Source of the DNA: Plecoglossus altivelis
Lineage: Eukaryota > Chordata > Actinopteri > Osmeriformes > Plecoglossidae
Direction: 5' to 3'
Assembly (NCBI GenBank): GCA_036571765.1
Contig: BROE01000017.1
Location: 2,733,647-2,797,646 of the forward strand
DNA length: 64,000 bases
Both the position numbers and the translations under genes were made by a program. Below the pieces are notes generated by a model. That model did not search any database. It saw nothing but the letters and a program-made list of their open reading frames with translations, and was not told the DNA's origin. Every line of letters begins with the position of its first letter. Position 1 is the first letter of the stretch. This document shows positions 24,700-36,582 of this stretch, in pieces.

Positions 24700-25060
24700 A
24701 AAACATTCAAACCGAAAAGGGAAAAAGGGCAGTAATGAATTTACAGGAAAATGAACATTAATGGCACTAGCATTACTCATGTTCCATATAACAAATTATT
24801 GGAAATTTGACAAGCACACCAAATTATCTCCTCGTGGCTGCTGGAAGTGTGTTGAAGTCCTCTCTGCCTGCCATGGCAAGACAATTTCAGCTCATTTTAC
24901 TATTTATAACAATAGAACCACCCATTAAGACAAATTAATGTCATTATCAAGTCTCTATGAAAATGACAACTACCAGCGTTTCGAGCAGCTTTAGAGGCTA
25001 TTGACGATAATGAAATCCGCTGTACAGGTACTGAAAAGAAACACTCCAAGTAATTATTTT
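24700..25060. promoter_or_regulatory. Candidate conserved non-coding element, gsx1-mtif3 desert (3)
   Basis: Non-repetitive sequence with TTAATGGCAC, CAAATTATC, CATTAAGACAAATTAATGTCATTATC and GATAATGAAATCC-type motifs over about 350 bp. It has the typical look of a developmental enhancer core. Not verified by comparison. Confidence 0.3.
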
Positions 25061-25668
25061 CTAGTAGCTTGTTTGTCTGCCGTCCGTTCGTTTGCTTTCA
25101 GCTCAATTATGTGCCTCTGTGAGCGCGTGGAGGTGCGTAGTGTTCCGCGGCCCACAGAGCGAGGGGCCTAATTGGGCAATTACCATGCCGTTTCAGGGCT
25201 TTTAGCTCTGCCAGAGTGGATGGAGACCAGGCCATGCACAACCAGGAGGACCTTACACTTACTGAACTACACATATCTGCACTACACACGGGTCCACACG
25301 CGTGCACGCACGCGCGCGCGGGCGCCATCCGTACTGTGAGCTCAGCAAGGAAGGGTCTTTCTCAACCACAAAGCATTTACGCACGGAACATCAGCCCATG
25401 TCTGTGCACAACCATGTACGCTTCCTAATACTAGCGAATAAATGGTGTTTCAGTTGAACAGAAACGGGTTTTAATCCCAGAAAGGGCCATCAAATCTGGG
25501 CCGACCTACCTGATATGTTAATCACCTCAGTGGCTGTGAGGGAATTTCTATATGATTTGTGTGTTTTGGTGCCGCGTGTAATGGTATGTCTCTCTTTGTC
25601 AAAATATGAGTGTTTGATATTAAAAAGCAGTGAAAACACAGATGGCACAGTGCGTTGTGCTTTCAATG

Positions 25669-25691
25669 CCCCCCCCCCCCCCCCCCCCCCC
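25669..25691. repeat. Homopolymer C23
   Basis: Uninterrupted run of 23 C. Length may be uncertain because of sequencing slippage. Confidence 0.9.
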
Positions 25692-25779
25692 ATCCCACCG
25701 CCTTCTCCCTCCTCTCACTAATTTCCACATTATCCTAGCGCGCTCTCCCCCTCACTCTAACATCACGTCTCTTCTGTTC

Positions 25780-26110
25780 TGGATCATGTAGCTCGTGTTA
25801 ATTAAACCCTCTTTCAGATCATTCCCTCGCTCAAGTGGCTTCAGTGCAGCACCCATTAGTCAGAAAGCTCTGGTATCTGCATTTGGAAATGTAGCTCAAC
25901 ATTTATTAAAGTGAAATTCAACCAGTAATTGCCTGCCTTGGTGTGCCCTGTGTCTGCCTCTCACCTCTGAGGCCACCTGCCGAAAGACACCGCCAAACAT
26001 TTCCCAGCATGCCGCAGGGTAATTAGACCTTTCAGACCCCGAACACTGAGAGCCCTGTAATTGCGTTAACAAAAAGATTAACAGCGACAGCACAAGGATC
26101 ATTATGTAAA
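25780..26110. promoter_or_regulatory. Candidate conserved non-coding element, gsx1-mtif3 desert (4)
   Basis: Contains GTTAATTAAACC, CCCATTAGTCAG, TGCATTTGGAAATG, ACCAGTAATTGCC and GGGTAATTAGACC within 330 bp of non-repetitive sequence. Judged by motif density only. Confidence 0.28.
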
Positions 26111-29100
26111 AATACCTGATAATAAGGCATTAGGCTTGATTTTATTTGGATTAGAAACCTGCTAGAGACAGGCACATCAGAGGTGTGTCAGCTTGTGCGC
26201 AGAGACGACATCAGTTAAGATCGTTTTTCTCAAATGGGAGGGAAGCCAGAAGTTTCAGAAGAGATTACTTTCATTCTCGGATAAGATGCACAATAGAGCA
26301 TTGTTCAACTTCTTCGATCCATTGGATCCTAAAGTCCACACGCCTCTCGTTTAAAAGTCTTTTCACGTGAATGTTTCAGCTGTTCTCTATTAACTGAATA
26401 AAAAGACTGTCTATTAAGCATTTACTTGTCAGTAGGCTATTGAACCCACATCTCCCGCATGCCAATCTCAGCGTCTCATTAGACCAAGACACATCTTTAC
26501 GACAAGGGATGAGTGCCCCCTGTTGGCCTTCCAATACCTCCTGTATTAAAGTCATATTTAACGAATGCTTAATGAACAACATATATTTGGTGTTTATGTT
26601 TGTGGATATTGTTTAGTTTGTAATATTCACAAATTGTAGGCTAGTTGTGTTATGGGACGTGAATTTAGAAACTATTTCATGGGCAAAATTTATGACATCC
26701 AAACATTTTATTTGATGCAGGCTGCAACGGTGAAAAGTGGAGGGAAATTGATTATTCAGGAAAATAAAGCATATTCTGAAACAGTTGTTGCAATTGCAAA
26801 TTGTGTTTTACATTAATTTGAATTTTTGTATGTTTTATTCCTGCTTATTAAATGTATCTGGACTCCTTATTTTAAAGATAGCAGCCCATTAATGAATGAC
26901 CCAACAAGGCACTTTTTGTATGGTCAATATACAAGTCCTGTATTACCGGTTATTTATAATGAACATGAACCTTCAGTATTTTACGTTTCATACGTCAATA
27001 ACTTTATGCTTAAAAATAAATTGAAAAAGAAAATGCTATAACGAGTTGACACCATGTATTTTTTATGGGTCTATTGGTTAAATCAACACATATTTTAAGG
27101 CGGTCTTAAAGATTTTACAACATTTCGCCAACCACATACAATTTTAAATGTTCTGAAGAGTATTAAGGTTAAAAAATAACTGAGCTGCATTTGTACACGA
27201 CAGCATCTTTCAAAGATATCCTTATGTAGAACATGGAAGTCGTTAACCATTTTATACTAAGTTGTGAATTGTTCTAAATTGAAAAATGATGCGCATGAGC
27301 ACGATGTCTTAATATATCCAAAGAAATGGGGAGGGTTCTAGCAAAAAGCAAAAGGTGGGTATTAAGGGGCGGGTGAGTTGGCATCTTGCATTCGTGTATT
27401 GTAGGTTATATGGTTCACTGGACGTGTCCTTGGGAAAAAAAATCCGCCTCACATGCCTGTCCAGCATTGGTGTGGAGGACTAAAGGAAAGATGTAAAAGG
27501 CACATTGTTCCAAATTGTAACAGTCTCCTTTGAGCGGATACAGAACGGTCCTCGCATGGTAACTTACCTTTTTGTTGGTGTGTCTCAACTATGCAGGGTG
27601 CCAGCACGAGGATGCAGAGTTAGAGCGCTAATTAGGAAATGAGGAGTCCCGGTCTTGAATGCTCTTTCGTGGAGCGCATCTTTCTTTCGAGTCAGTCAGG
27701 CGTGTACAATCATCCACCTGCTATTCCCTATACGACACACGTTTTTGTTCGCACTTTCTTAGAATTTTACTTAGAATTCTCTTCCATGGTCAGTTTTGTA
27801 CCCCATACATGCGCAAGTATATTTAGACATTTGTGTGAATGACCTCCATCATTATATATTTAGTTGTGTCTGCAACACAGCACCGCAAGCCGGCCTAAAG
27901 AATACTTCCTATTATGCTCAACATCAGAAAGTGCTTTGGCAACTTCAAAAGAACCCAATGTAAATTCACGCCACAGCTGCCACAAATAGGCCTATATATG
28001 ACTCACGCTCATCAAACCCAAATAAAAGTTTGCAAATAGCCATGGCTTTCAACAATAGAACAATAAATTGGTTTAACTGTAGTAGGCTACTTCTGAATTT
28101 AAAACCTTTCGTGGCAGATATGTAGGTTCAACACACATAGGCCTATCCTAACACATTAGGTGGTTTTGACATTTTTCTCTGTGTTAGAGGTTTCTTTTGA
28201 ACTGTGTTCGCTTTTGTCACAGGCGAAGCCGTTCATCTTCATCTCGGTCGGTCAGTGAACAACTTTTCTCGTTCTCCATTGGTTTAGTTATATAATAGCC
28301 TAACGGGCAAGAATATAGCAACCCTCTCCCCTGTAACCCCTGACCTCGACTGCTTTATTCACTTTTAGCTGAGCTGCGGGACATTGTGGATGTCTGAGTA
28401 AAGGGGGTGCACCTGTGGATAGGCAGGTGACAGTTTGCTTTAGGAGAGAGGGGTTGCTAAAACGAGCTGCACCACTCTCTGACACTGAGGTTAAAGCCAT
28501 TGAAGAATGCGCAGATTAGACTCTCTTTGTACCAGCCAGCGTTAAACAAATTAATCTATTGCTGCTCATCTGACTGTAAAATCTCTCGAATTACTGTTTC
28601 TATGGACCAAGGCCTAGACCGGGGGAGAAATATACCACGAAACAAAACAATCGGTTACTCCTTGTTCGGGAGTCTTTAATGCTGATCATCAAATATTAAT
28701 CCTAAAATAACTAGGCCTACCCTCAAGTGGCAGCATGAAAAACACACATTTCCATTCCAACATTGAAGGACAGACCCCGAAACAAAAACGTCTCCCATCC
28801 TTTCAAACGGTTTGCCTTTGAAGGCTATTTAGACACCACTTTTGTCTCTTGGCGTTTTTTCTCTCGCTACATTAAACGTATGAAGATGGGACTGCTTTTT
28901 ATAATTGACCCCTTACTCCGCCTTTTTACAGCGAAATCTGTAGATTATTACAACGAAAACGCATGTGATTGAGGACGATGTGTCAATACATTGAAATAGT
29001 TCATAATTGTGATTTTATATGCTTATCTAATTTGCTACAATTTAAGACCCGGCGTATGAGAAAAATACCACACAAAGACGCGCAGAGAGGGGTGTTAGGC

Positions 29101-29697
29101 GGGGGCAAACTGTGTCAACCCGAGTTACGTTCAGATGAGCAGCGCTGTAGCTGGATTGCGCGCACTGGCGCATGTATCAGTCTGTTTTCAAGACCCTCTT
29201 TTCATTTCAGCCTCTTAATGTCATTAAAGGGGCCTATCTGATTGTTAACTTCGTGAATGGAATTTATTTTTGAATGCATAGCTTGTAGGCTAATTTAGTT
29301 TCCTCAAAGCCCAGGCTATTATGGGGCATTGTAGGCCATACTGAAATGAAACAAAATAACAGCTTCTAATGTTATTTTGACAATATTCTAAGCTTCAGAG
29401 GTAAAGAGTCTGACACCGATCAAGGAGCAGAAAATTATTGACGAAATAGGAGCAAAAGCCTACCTTTAACAGCTGGTTTCAGAAATGTGGCCCGATGTGA
29501 CACCGGCTCTTTGTAGTTGTCGCTACAGATCCACTTTCACATAATTATACATTCATCATGATACACACATTCGACTGAGGCAACAACACCATTACAACGG
29601 TATTTTTTAAGTAGCATTTGGTGGAATTCTTTAGGGAATGTGGGCTGCTATTTAGGTTCTATCTGCATGCCAAATCGATCGCTCACATTCATAGAAA

Positions 29698-29728
29698 ACT
29701 ACAAATCCCAGCGCGCTGCGTCTACGTC
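29698..29728 (+). promoter_or_regulatory. ZNF143-type and CRE-type motifs, presumed mtif3 promoter
   Basis: ACTACAAATCCCAGCGCGC followed by TGCG matches the long ZNF143/Staf (SBS) site, ACTACAATTCCCAGvvTGC, at all but a few positions. It is followed at once by TACGTCAT, a CREB/ATF-like site. Such ZNF143 sites mark vertebrate housekeeping promoters. A plausible untranslated exon follows, with a donor at 29789/29790 (CCAAG|GTGCC). The acceptor CCCCAG-like at 30191-30192 lies directly before the mtif3 ATG at 30194. Confidence 0.6.
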
Positions 29729-30193
29729 ATCAATGTGCGCATACAGCACCAACCTACCATGTCATTTAGAGCAGAAGCTGTGTACCAAGGTGCCAGTAGT
29801 GTAACATAGCTCGATTCTTGTAAATACCGTTTCAAATCAACGTGTAATTTTGCTGTTGTACCTCATTCCGGTGAACGTTGCCTACGCGGAGGAATACATT
29901 GTCCTTCAAAGCGCTATCGTTATCCAGTAAGCAAAATAAGACGCATTGATTAATACTTGCTCCCATGCTTGTGGCCTGTTTTGAATGCCAAACGTTTGCT
30001 GCTTGTTGGTTTAAATGTACGCTGATCATCTGTCCTCTATCATTTTGTCTATCCTATGTACTTGTGCATATTTCAATACGACAAACTAATATCGGTAGCC
30101 CCTCAGACGCATCGGAGGGCCTCTGATAGAGGCTCTAATGTTCAACCACAATAACAAATAACAATGTTATGAAAATCTGAATTCGTCCCCAGA

Positions 30194-32711
30194 ATGTCTG
30201 TGGGCTGTCTGAGGTGGGTGCTGGGTCATGCTGTCAAGGTGTGTGGAGGCAGGGTCAACCCCTGGAGACCATCATCAGTTGTGCTGTGTGGCAGCGGTAG
30301 ATGCACTACTGCACTCCATTGGAGATGGGTTCAACTAGCTCCTTTAACTACCACGGTTGATGAAACTGGAGAAGAAATGCCACCCAAAAAGAAAAAGCCC
30401 GACTCCAGAGCCCGTGCGTCCATAGGCAGCGTCGGACGGAAGATCCACCAGCGCCACCTGCAGGTGATCAGCGAGACGGGCGAGAACCTCGGCACTATGC
30501 ACCGCGCAGACGTCGTAAGGCTCATGGACGAGCGCGATCTGAAGCTGGTGCCGCTCAACGAAAAAAAAGACCCGCCCGTGTACCGCCTCATGAGTGGCAA
30601 ACAGATCCACGAGGAACAACTCAGGCTGCGCGAGAAGCAGAAATCCAAGGGAGGTACGTACCGTTGGGAGACAATTCCGTTGCGCTGCGAGAGCAATTGC
30701 CAATCCCCGTACAGCAGGGGTGTTCAATCCCGGTCCTCGAGCACACCTGATTTAAATGAACGGCCGTTGTCAGGCTTTCACAGAGCTTCATGACAACCCG
30801 TTCATTTGAATCAGGCATGTTTCGAGCAGGGAAACATGTAAAACATACAGGACAGTGGACCTTGGGAACTAGGACTGAACACCCTTGTCAAAGGTTTGGT
30901 CTCAGTTTGGGTGGGGACATCACCCTCTCCCTCCCAAACTGAGAAGTGAACTTTTACTGAGAAGATTTTGATACTTTTTGAGTTTTTAGTCTCTTGCGTT
31001 TATAGTACTCATAGTATGCATTCAACGTATCATGTGTACATTGAAGAGCATTTAAATAGGAAGGAGACAGGGTTTTGTGGAACACACATTTTAACATGCA
31101 TGATTTCCCCCCCACTAATTTATGACCAAATAAGTTAAATCCTCATTTCTAAACATCCTAAAACATCCTTGCCTGACGCTTTGATCATTCATAGTTCATA
31201 AAGACCTCACCTTAAGTCCTGAAGGTCCAGCTGCTTCTCCCTCAGCCTGCCCCACAGCATCTTTACTGGGTTTCCTATAGTAAAATAATCCATGCTTAAA
31301 TAGGAGGATTGGTTGAGCAACCCCAAAGCAAAACAGCAATGCTGACTCCAAATGAACTAACATGGCTAATTAGAACCTCACCTGAAGCCCTGGTGCCGTT
31401 TCCTCAGCTTGCTACATCTGTAGTGGTTTGATGCTGACTTGTCTGCATACAAAATGGACGGTATATATATTTTATAGCCTATTCTAAAGCTAATGAGTTT
31501 AAGTTTACAGAAGCTAGGTTTACCTGTACTATTCCTGGAAACATTATCACGAGTTAATACGATTTTCCTTAGTGAAAGCCTGGTCACTACCGCTGCTAGA
31601 TTTTGTGGCTAGTTGTTTTGCCTGTGTCACACTCTGCTTTATGAAACTAAACTTGCACTTGGCAGAGGGATATTCAAATGTTTACTCCGGCCTCTTATGA
31701 GGTATGTTGGTAGACAACCTTGGCTAGTTACCGTTGTCTTCGACCTACCCGCTCGCTCGTTTAAATAGCCTGAGCCAACTTTGACGCTCTCTGGCAAGTA
31801 AAGCTTGTCAGTTTGCTTTTCAGCCAATCAAATGACGGTGTTTATTGTACTGTCGACCTGGCCGTCGCACTCGATCCTAATAGCAGTACAAGGGAGTTCG
31901 CCAAAATATTGGTGGGGACGATTTTGTCGTATGAAAATATTTGTTCGGACTACTTCCGAGCGTACCCCTCTAAACCTACACCCATGTCGTAAAGAAACGC
32001 CAGTGTCCTGCTGAAGTTTACGATTTCAAAACAATTCCTCCAAGTCTATCTCTCCGCATTGATTTGAAAGTGTGCAAAGATGAATCCTGCAGATTAAGTC
32101 GATTGTTTGCGGCTATTCACTATGCGCAACTGAATAGGGCACTCAGACGTGATGTGTGTCCCCACAGCCCCAGTGGAGGTGAAAGAAGTCATGTTTTCAT
32201 CTGACATCGCTGCACATGACCTCCTTACCAAACTGAACCACGTACGGAGCTGGCTGAGCAAGAAGAATCACGTTAAAATAACTCTGAGATCAGGACGCAT
32301 TCAACAAACAGAGCCTCTGGTAAGAGCTTTGTGGGGTGGCAAAAACATTTATATAGACAGGTGTAACAAACCGGCATGACTGTGAATAAACATGTCCCCA
32401 TCCCTTTTCGTAGCGGTCTCTGGAAAACGTCATGAAATATATCAAAAAATAAATCCTTCATTTTGTGTGTTCAACTCCAGGACGCAGCCCTGGAGCACAT
32501 GGTGCAACAGCTAGAAACAACCAGCTGCTTCGTCTCCAGGCCCAAAGTCATTCGCGATGGCAGATCCGCCATGTGTATCCTTCGCCCCCCTTCTGCTAAG
32601 GAACTGTCGGAGAAGAACAAGCCAACTGTGGCACAGCCCAGCGTCCCAGAGTCTCAGCCTCAGAAGGCCAAAACGCCACCGCCTGACCATCCTATAGACT
32701 CCCAAAACTAA
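30194..32711 (+). CDS. mtif3: Mitochondrial translation initiation factor 3
   Basis: Three coding exons, 30194-30653, 32168-32319 and 32481-32711, join in phase to 280 aa (human 278). Residues 1 to about 50 are rich in Arg/Trp/Ser without acidic residues, fitting a mitochondrial presequence. A lysine-rich stretch PPKKKK begins near 63. The IF3 N-domain spans about 80-139 (GRKIHQRHLQVIS, NLGTMHRADVVRLMDERDLKLV, YRLMSGKQI). A charged linker follows, and the C-domain occupies about 157-240 (VKEVMFSSDIAAHDLLTKLNHVRSWL). A Pro/Gln/Lys-rich mitochondrial-type tail ends at 280. It binds the mitochondrial 28S subunit and promotes subunit dissociation and initiation-complex formation. It converges with gtf3a, and AATAAA follows the stop by only 17 nt. 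MTIF3 and GTF3A are also neighbours in human 13q12. Confidence 0.95.
30715..30887. mobile_element. hAT-type MITE, copy C (degenerate)
   Basis: Begins CAGGGGTGTTCAATCCCGGTCCTCGAG and ends in the imperfect complement (CAAGGGTGTTCAGTCC on the minus strand). Internally it has the palindromic TTTAAATGAACGG...CCGTTCATTTGAATCAGG seen in this family. No convincing 8-bp duplication remains. It lies in mtif3 intron 1, only 61 bp from the exon 1 donor. Confidence 0.7.
30888..32167. other. mtif3 intron 1, remainder
   Basis: Intronic sequence between the MITE and the exon 2 acceptor. No second gene or exon was recognised in it. Confidence 0.6.
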
Positions 32712-32728
32712 ACTAGGGCAGCAACTGC

Positions 32729-32734
32729 AATAAA
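32729..32734 (+). terminator. mtif3 poly(A) signal
   Basis: AATAAA beginning 18 nt after the mtif3 stop codon (32709-32711). It is followed by an A/T-rich stretch. It implies an unusually short 3'UTR, with cleavage expected near 32750, before the gtf3a stop on the other strand. Confidence 0.7.
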
Positions 32735-32862
32735 GCATTTTCTATAGAAAATAGTGCATTCAGTAACTTCAACACATGTGCAAGTGTGTACGGGGGAAAG
32801 CACCCGTACAGGACGTTTTATACAACAAATCGTGAAATGCTGCAATAGGAAAAGTCTTTGGC

Positions 32863-35800
32863 TTAGACAGTCAGGACAGGATTGCACAAGTTTGTGTCCT
32901 TCAGCAGAGATGCAAGGTCGGTCGGCTCTGATCCACCAGTGTTTATTTCCTCCGGCTGACGGCCTCCAATGGACTGTGCCGCTCGCTGCTGTTGAAGGCG
33001 ATCCCCCTTGGCAGGTCTGTGTCCACTTAATCTGGAAACAAGGGATCTCTTGGGGCGAGGCTTTTTCTGCAGGAAGAAGTCGTTTGAAATGTTGGCCCAC
33101 AGTTAGTGATCTGAGACAATGACAAGACAAACGTCTGGATGTAGTGTGCACGTTATCAATCTGCCTCTCTGATTAAACAATGGATACTGTGTTACGGTGA
33201 TGGTGTCAACTTGCTGCACAACACTGGATTCCCCCACTCCCCCCCATGTCATCTGCCGTCCGTTACACATGAAGGTGTTTGAGTCTGAAGCTACTGGATT
33301 TGATTCATTATGGAGCATTGTCCAATACATTAAGTTGTAGCTCTGAATTTCTTTTTTTTTGTATCAGAAGCTGGAGACAGGTCTATTCGCAACTGTGTAT
33401 ATGATAAATATTTTGATAAAGAGGATAACGGTATACTTTGGTTCATTAAAAAAAAAATATATACATTTATATATATTGTCTGCTGTTCATTTTATGAATC
33501 TCAAAACATTCAAAGCCAAACTAAACTTAAAGAATGGTTTTGTACGACTCCACCTTGGCTCCCACCTCCCAGTTGGCTAAATCAAGGTAAGTACAGAAGA
33601 AACGATGCAAAGCGAGACAACATTCTCACAGGAAAATGTTCTCCATTTAATTGCAAATACAGTGATGGAGTTTTCGTTTGATGCCAGAATAAGTTGCCAT
33701 TTTCTGTGAGTTTGATAGAAAAAGAATATCGAACCTGTTTCATGAGTTCTGGGTTGTGGACAACGTCATGTCGTTGCAAGCTTTGCTGTGAACAGAAAAG
33801 GGGACATGGGGTACGTTCAAAAGCAACAGTGTGCACATATTTACAACCGTGTGTGAGCTGGCCTCTGCTGTGTCTTGAACATGCGGCTCTGATTTCCTAT
33901 TCAAGAACATTAACACACGTTCTAGAAATAGCGAGAGCACTAGCTTAGAGCAGGGGTCCAAATGTCTACAGTAATTGCTAGAAACGAAGACAACTGCATC
34001 TCCACATGTGTTTTCTGAGGACCAGAAACACTGCGTATGTGAACGATAAGCATATTGAACCTTTCTTGATTCCAACTGACCGCTAAACATGTCCATGAGC
34101 ACCTTGTCCACACCCCATCCCGTTCCCATCTGGACATGATTGTTGAAACGCCCGTAGACTGGCGTCCACAATCATTGTCTCGATCGAAGGTTAATCCAAA
34201 CTACTAGCTATTTGATGTCTAAAACCAAAATACCCAAGGCAACACAATTAGAACGTAAAGAGGAATGACACCGAATTATCTTGATGACTGATATGTAATC
34301 AGAGGCGCATTTATCATGGGGTCTCAAACAAGGCCAAGCAGCTTCATCAGAGCGATATTACGCAGCAATCCTGCTGACGCTGAGGTGTGCGCTGTCGGCC
34401 GGATACAAACAGGAATGATGCAACTTCAAACGGGACGCACGAAAGCCCAGAGGGCCTGTTGGCCACACATACAGCCACTGTACAGGGTTACAGACCTCCG
34501 TCTGTCTTTCTCTGTCTCTCTCCCTGTCTCTGTCCTTCTCTCTCTCCATGTCTCTGTCTTTCTCTCTCTCTCTCCGTGTCTCTGTCTTTATGTCTCTCTC
34601 TGACTCTGTGTGTGTCTCTCTCTCCCCCACTTGAACATAACTACAGCAGTACCGGAAAGGAGCCAAGCTCAAGGTCATTCTAGCACTTGAGGGCACAGAC
34701 GGAGAAGTATTATGGCGTGGTTGAGTGGGAAACTTTCCTTCCGTTCAAAAACAGCCATTGTTGAATAATTATTATAATTTTCTTTTTAAAGCGGTCGTGT
34801 ATCAATCGCTGTAGGCTCGGTATAACAGATTCTCTCTCACACACAGAGAGGCATAACACACCAAGTCAGTACAATCATAGGCATTGTCGCTATGGCGACC
34901 ATCGTAGACCTGGTCAGGTCATCGCTTTGACGGCGGGTACACTGCCCTACCTTCATGGCAAAGGTCTTCCCACAGCCAGCGTGAGGACAGGTGAAGGGCC
35001 TCAGCTCCTCGTGGAAGGAGCTAATGTGGTTCTGCAGGTTGAACGCTGTGGTGAAGGACCTCTCACAGGCCTCCCTGGGGCATTTCAGCACCTGGCGCAC
35101 GTCTGAGTGAGCCTTCTGGTGCTGCAGCAGGGCCCACCTGTCCCGCAACACCTTGTTGCACTCGTTACACTGCAAAAGAACTTGAAAGGCAACAAAAAGC
35201 TCATCATTCCACCTTCAGAATAGTAGGGTGTTTTCACTGCTAAATGGTGCAAAACAGAGTTCCCTGCAGTTCCCTTTATTTGACAATTCTCAGCACTTGG
35301 GAGGTAAAAGAACCTACCTCTGTGTGATTCTCTCTTGTGCTTTGTGTATTCTGTCCAGGTTTTCCCAATAAAAGAACAGTCATTTTCCACACAGGGGTAA
35401 CCTGCAGATCAAAACAAACGCATATAAACACTGAGTTTCGCTGTGACAGAACATCCTCGATTCCTCCTCCCCCCCCCATCCAAGCTGGCTAACGGCTGAA
35501 CCGCGTTAGTCTGAAGATTACCTTTGTGAACCTTCTCGTGGCGTTTCAGTCTGCTGGGGAAAGAGAATCTTTTCTGGCAGCCTTCAAAGCTGCATCTAAA
35601 GAGAGAATTGACAAAAAAAAGAGAGGTTGCTTTGGCGGACATCAGGCAGACAACTTGTAGAAAAGTGGCTTGGCTATCAAGCGTACGGGTGTATGATAAC
35701 CTAATGAGGATAGCCTCTTAGCCAAGCAAGATCATGCTACACAATAGTGTATTTAGGTCATGGTTAACTTACTGATATGAAGGCAGCAAGGTGTGCTCTT

Positions 35801-36582
35801 CACATTGATGAGACTTCAACTGCTTGTGCTTTCTGAAAAGTTTCCCGCAGCCTTCAAAAACGCACTATGACAGATTAAAGTAAGGTTAGTGTCCTTTAAT
35901 TACCAACAGGCAAATACAATATGGAAGTATCCTAACGTCCGGCGCACGCCTGCTATTAAAAATGTACTTACCTCATACTGTTTACGCTCTTGGTTATGAA
36001 TGCGACCGACATGTTTCTGCAGATTAGCATTGGTTGTAAACCTATCTGCGCATCCGTCCAACGTGCACCTGTCAAAACATGAAGTATATAAATAAATCCA
36101 CGCACTTGGCGTGAAAAAAGTGTCGTCATTGAAGCAGATAGAGATTTCTTTTGAGCGCGCTCGCTGACAGCCCCACTCACCGAAAGGGTTTTTCCCCACT
36201 GTGGGAGAAAACGTGTCGCGCCAAGTGGTGCTTGGTGGAGAAGGACTTTCCACAGCCTTCGCGGTCACACACAAATGGTTTCTAATAAACGACAGCAACT
36301 GAATATGCGTATACATCAACTTGCAAACCTTACACGCTTCATCGCTAGCTGTGTACTAGTGCACACTAGCTGTGAGATGGCTTCCACGTAGACCAACGCG
36401 TCTAAACTTGTTCCATCATGCTAGGATAATACAAGCTAGCTACGGTAGTTTACAATGTTTCTTACCACTCCCGTGTGTTTACACATGTGGGCGTCGAGTT
36501 TCCATGCTTTGTTGTAAAATGCTTCACATTTGGGGACGGAACATATGAAAGTTCTGAGATGTCGTGGCTGCTGTTTGTCCAT
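32863..36582 (-). CDS. gtf3a: General transcription factor IIIA (nine zinc fingers)
   Basis: Nine minus-strand exons: 36466-36582, 36181-36281, 35972-36068, 35773-35864, 35522-35595, 35318-35401, 34951-35180, 33735-33785 and 32863-33066. They join in phase to 349 aa (human about 365). Nine consecutive C2H2 fingers are readable: CSVPKC, CDREGC, CTLDGC, CVFEGC, CSFEGC, CVENDC, CNEC, CPREAC and CPHAGC, each completed by the paired histidines. Most introns cut between fingers. Finger 9 is split, and a 51-nt exon carries its helix (QSLQRHDVVH). The basic tail begins KKPRPKRSLVSRLSGH, as in other TFIIIA proteins. The protein binds the internal control region of 5S rRNA genes, recruits TFIIIC/TFIIIB for RNA polymerase III, and binds 5S rRNA. 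It is convergent with mtif3. Start MDKQQPRHLRTFIC chosen as the only ATG before finger 1. Confidence 0.96.
34499..34625. repeat. Imperfect (TC)n simple repeat
   Basis: Interrupted TCTC/TCTG tract in gtf3a intron 8 (about 125 bp). Confidence 0.85.

Larger units (their letters stand above)
15504..29690. other. Gene desert between gsx1 and mtif3
   Basis: About 14 kb without a supportable protein-coding gene. It contains scattered AT-rich blocks with homeodomain-type TAAT/ATTA motifs (candidate regulatory elements listed separately) and homopolymer G/C runs near 19160-19203. It also has a pyrimidine-rich stretch at about 21400-21500, the 47-bp tandem repeat at 22494-22728, G/C-rich sequence at 22740-23300 and a 23-base C run at 25669-25691. 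The open frames here are isolated and lack family features. Confidence 0.6.

Noticed and set aside
8952..29690. Search for pdx1, cdx, polr1d or lnx2 exons
   Set aside because: No homeobox other than gsx1 and no exon with family motifs was found on either strand.
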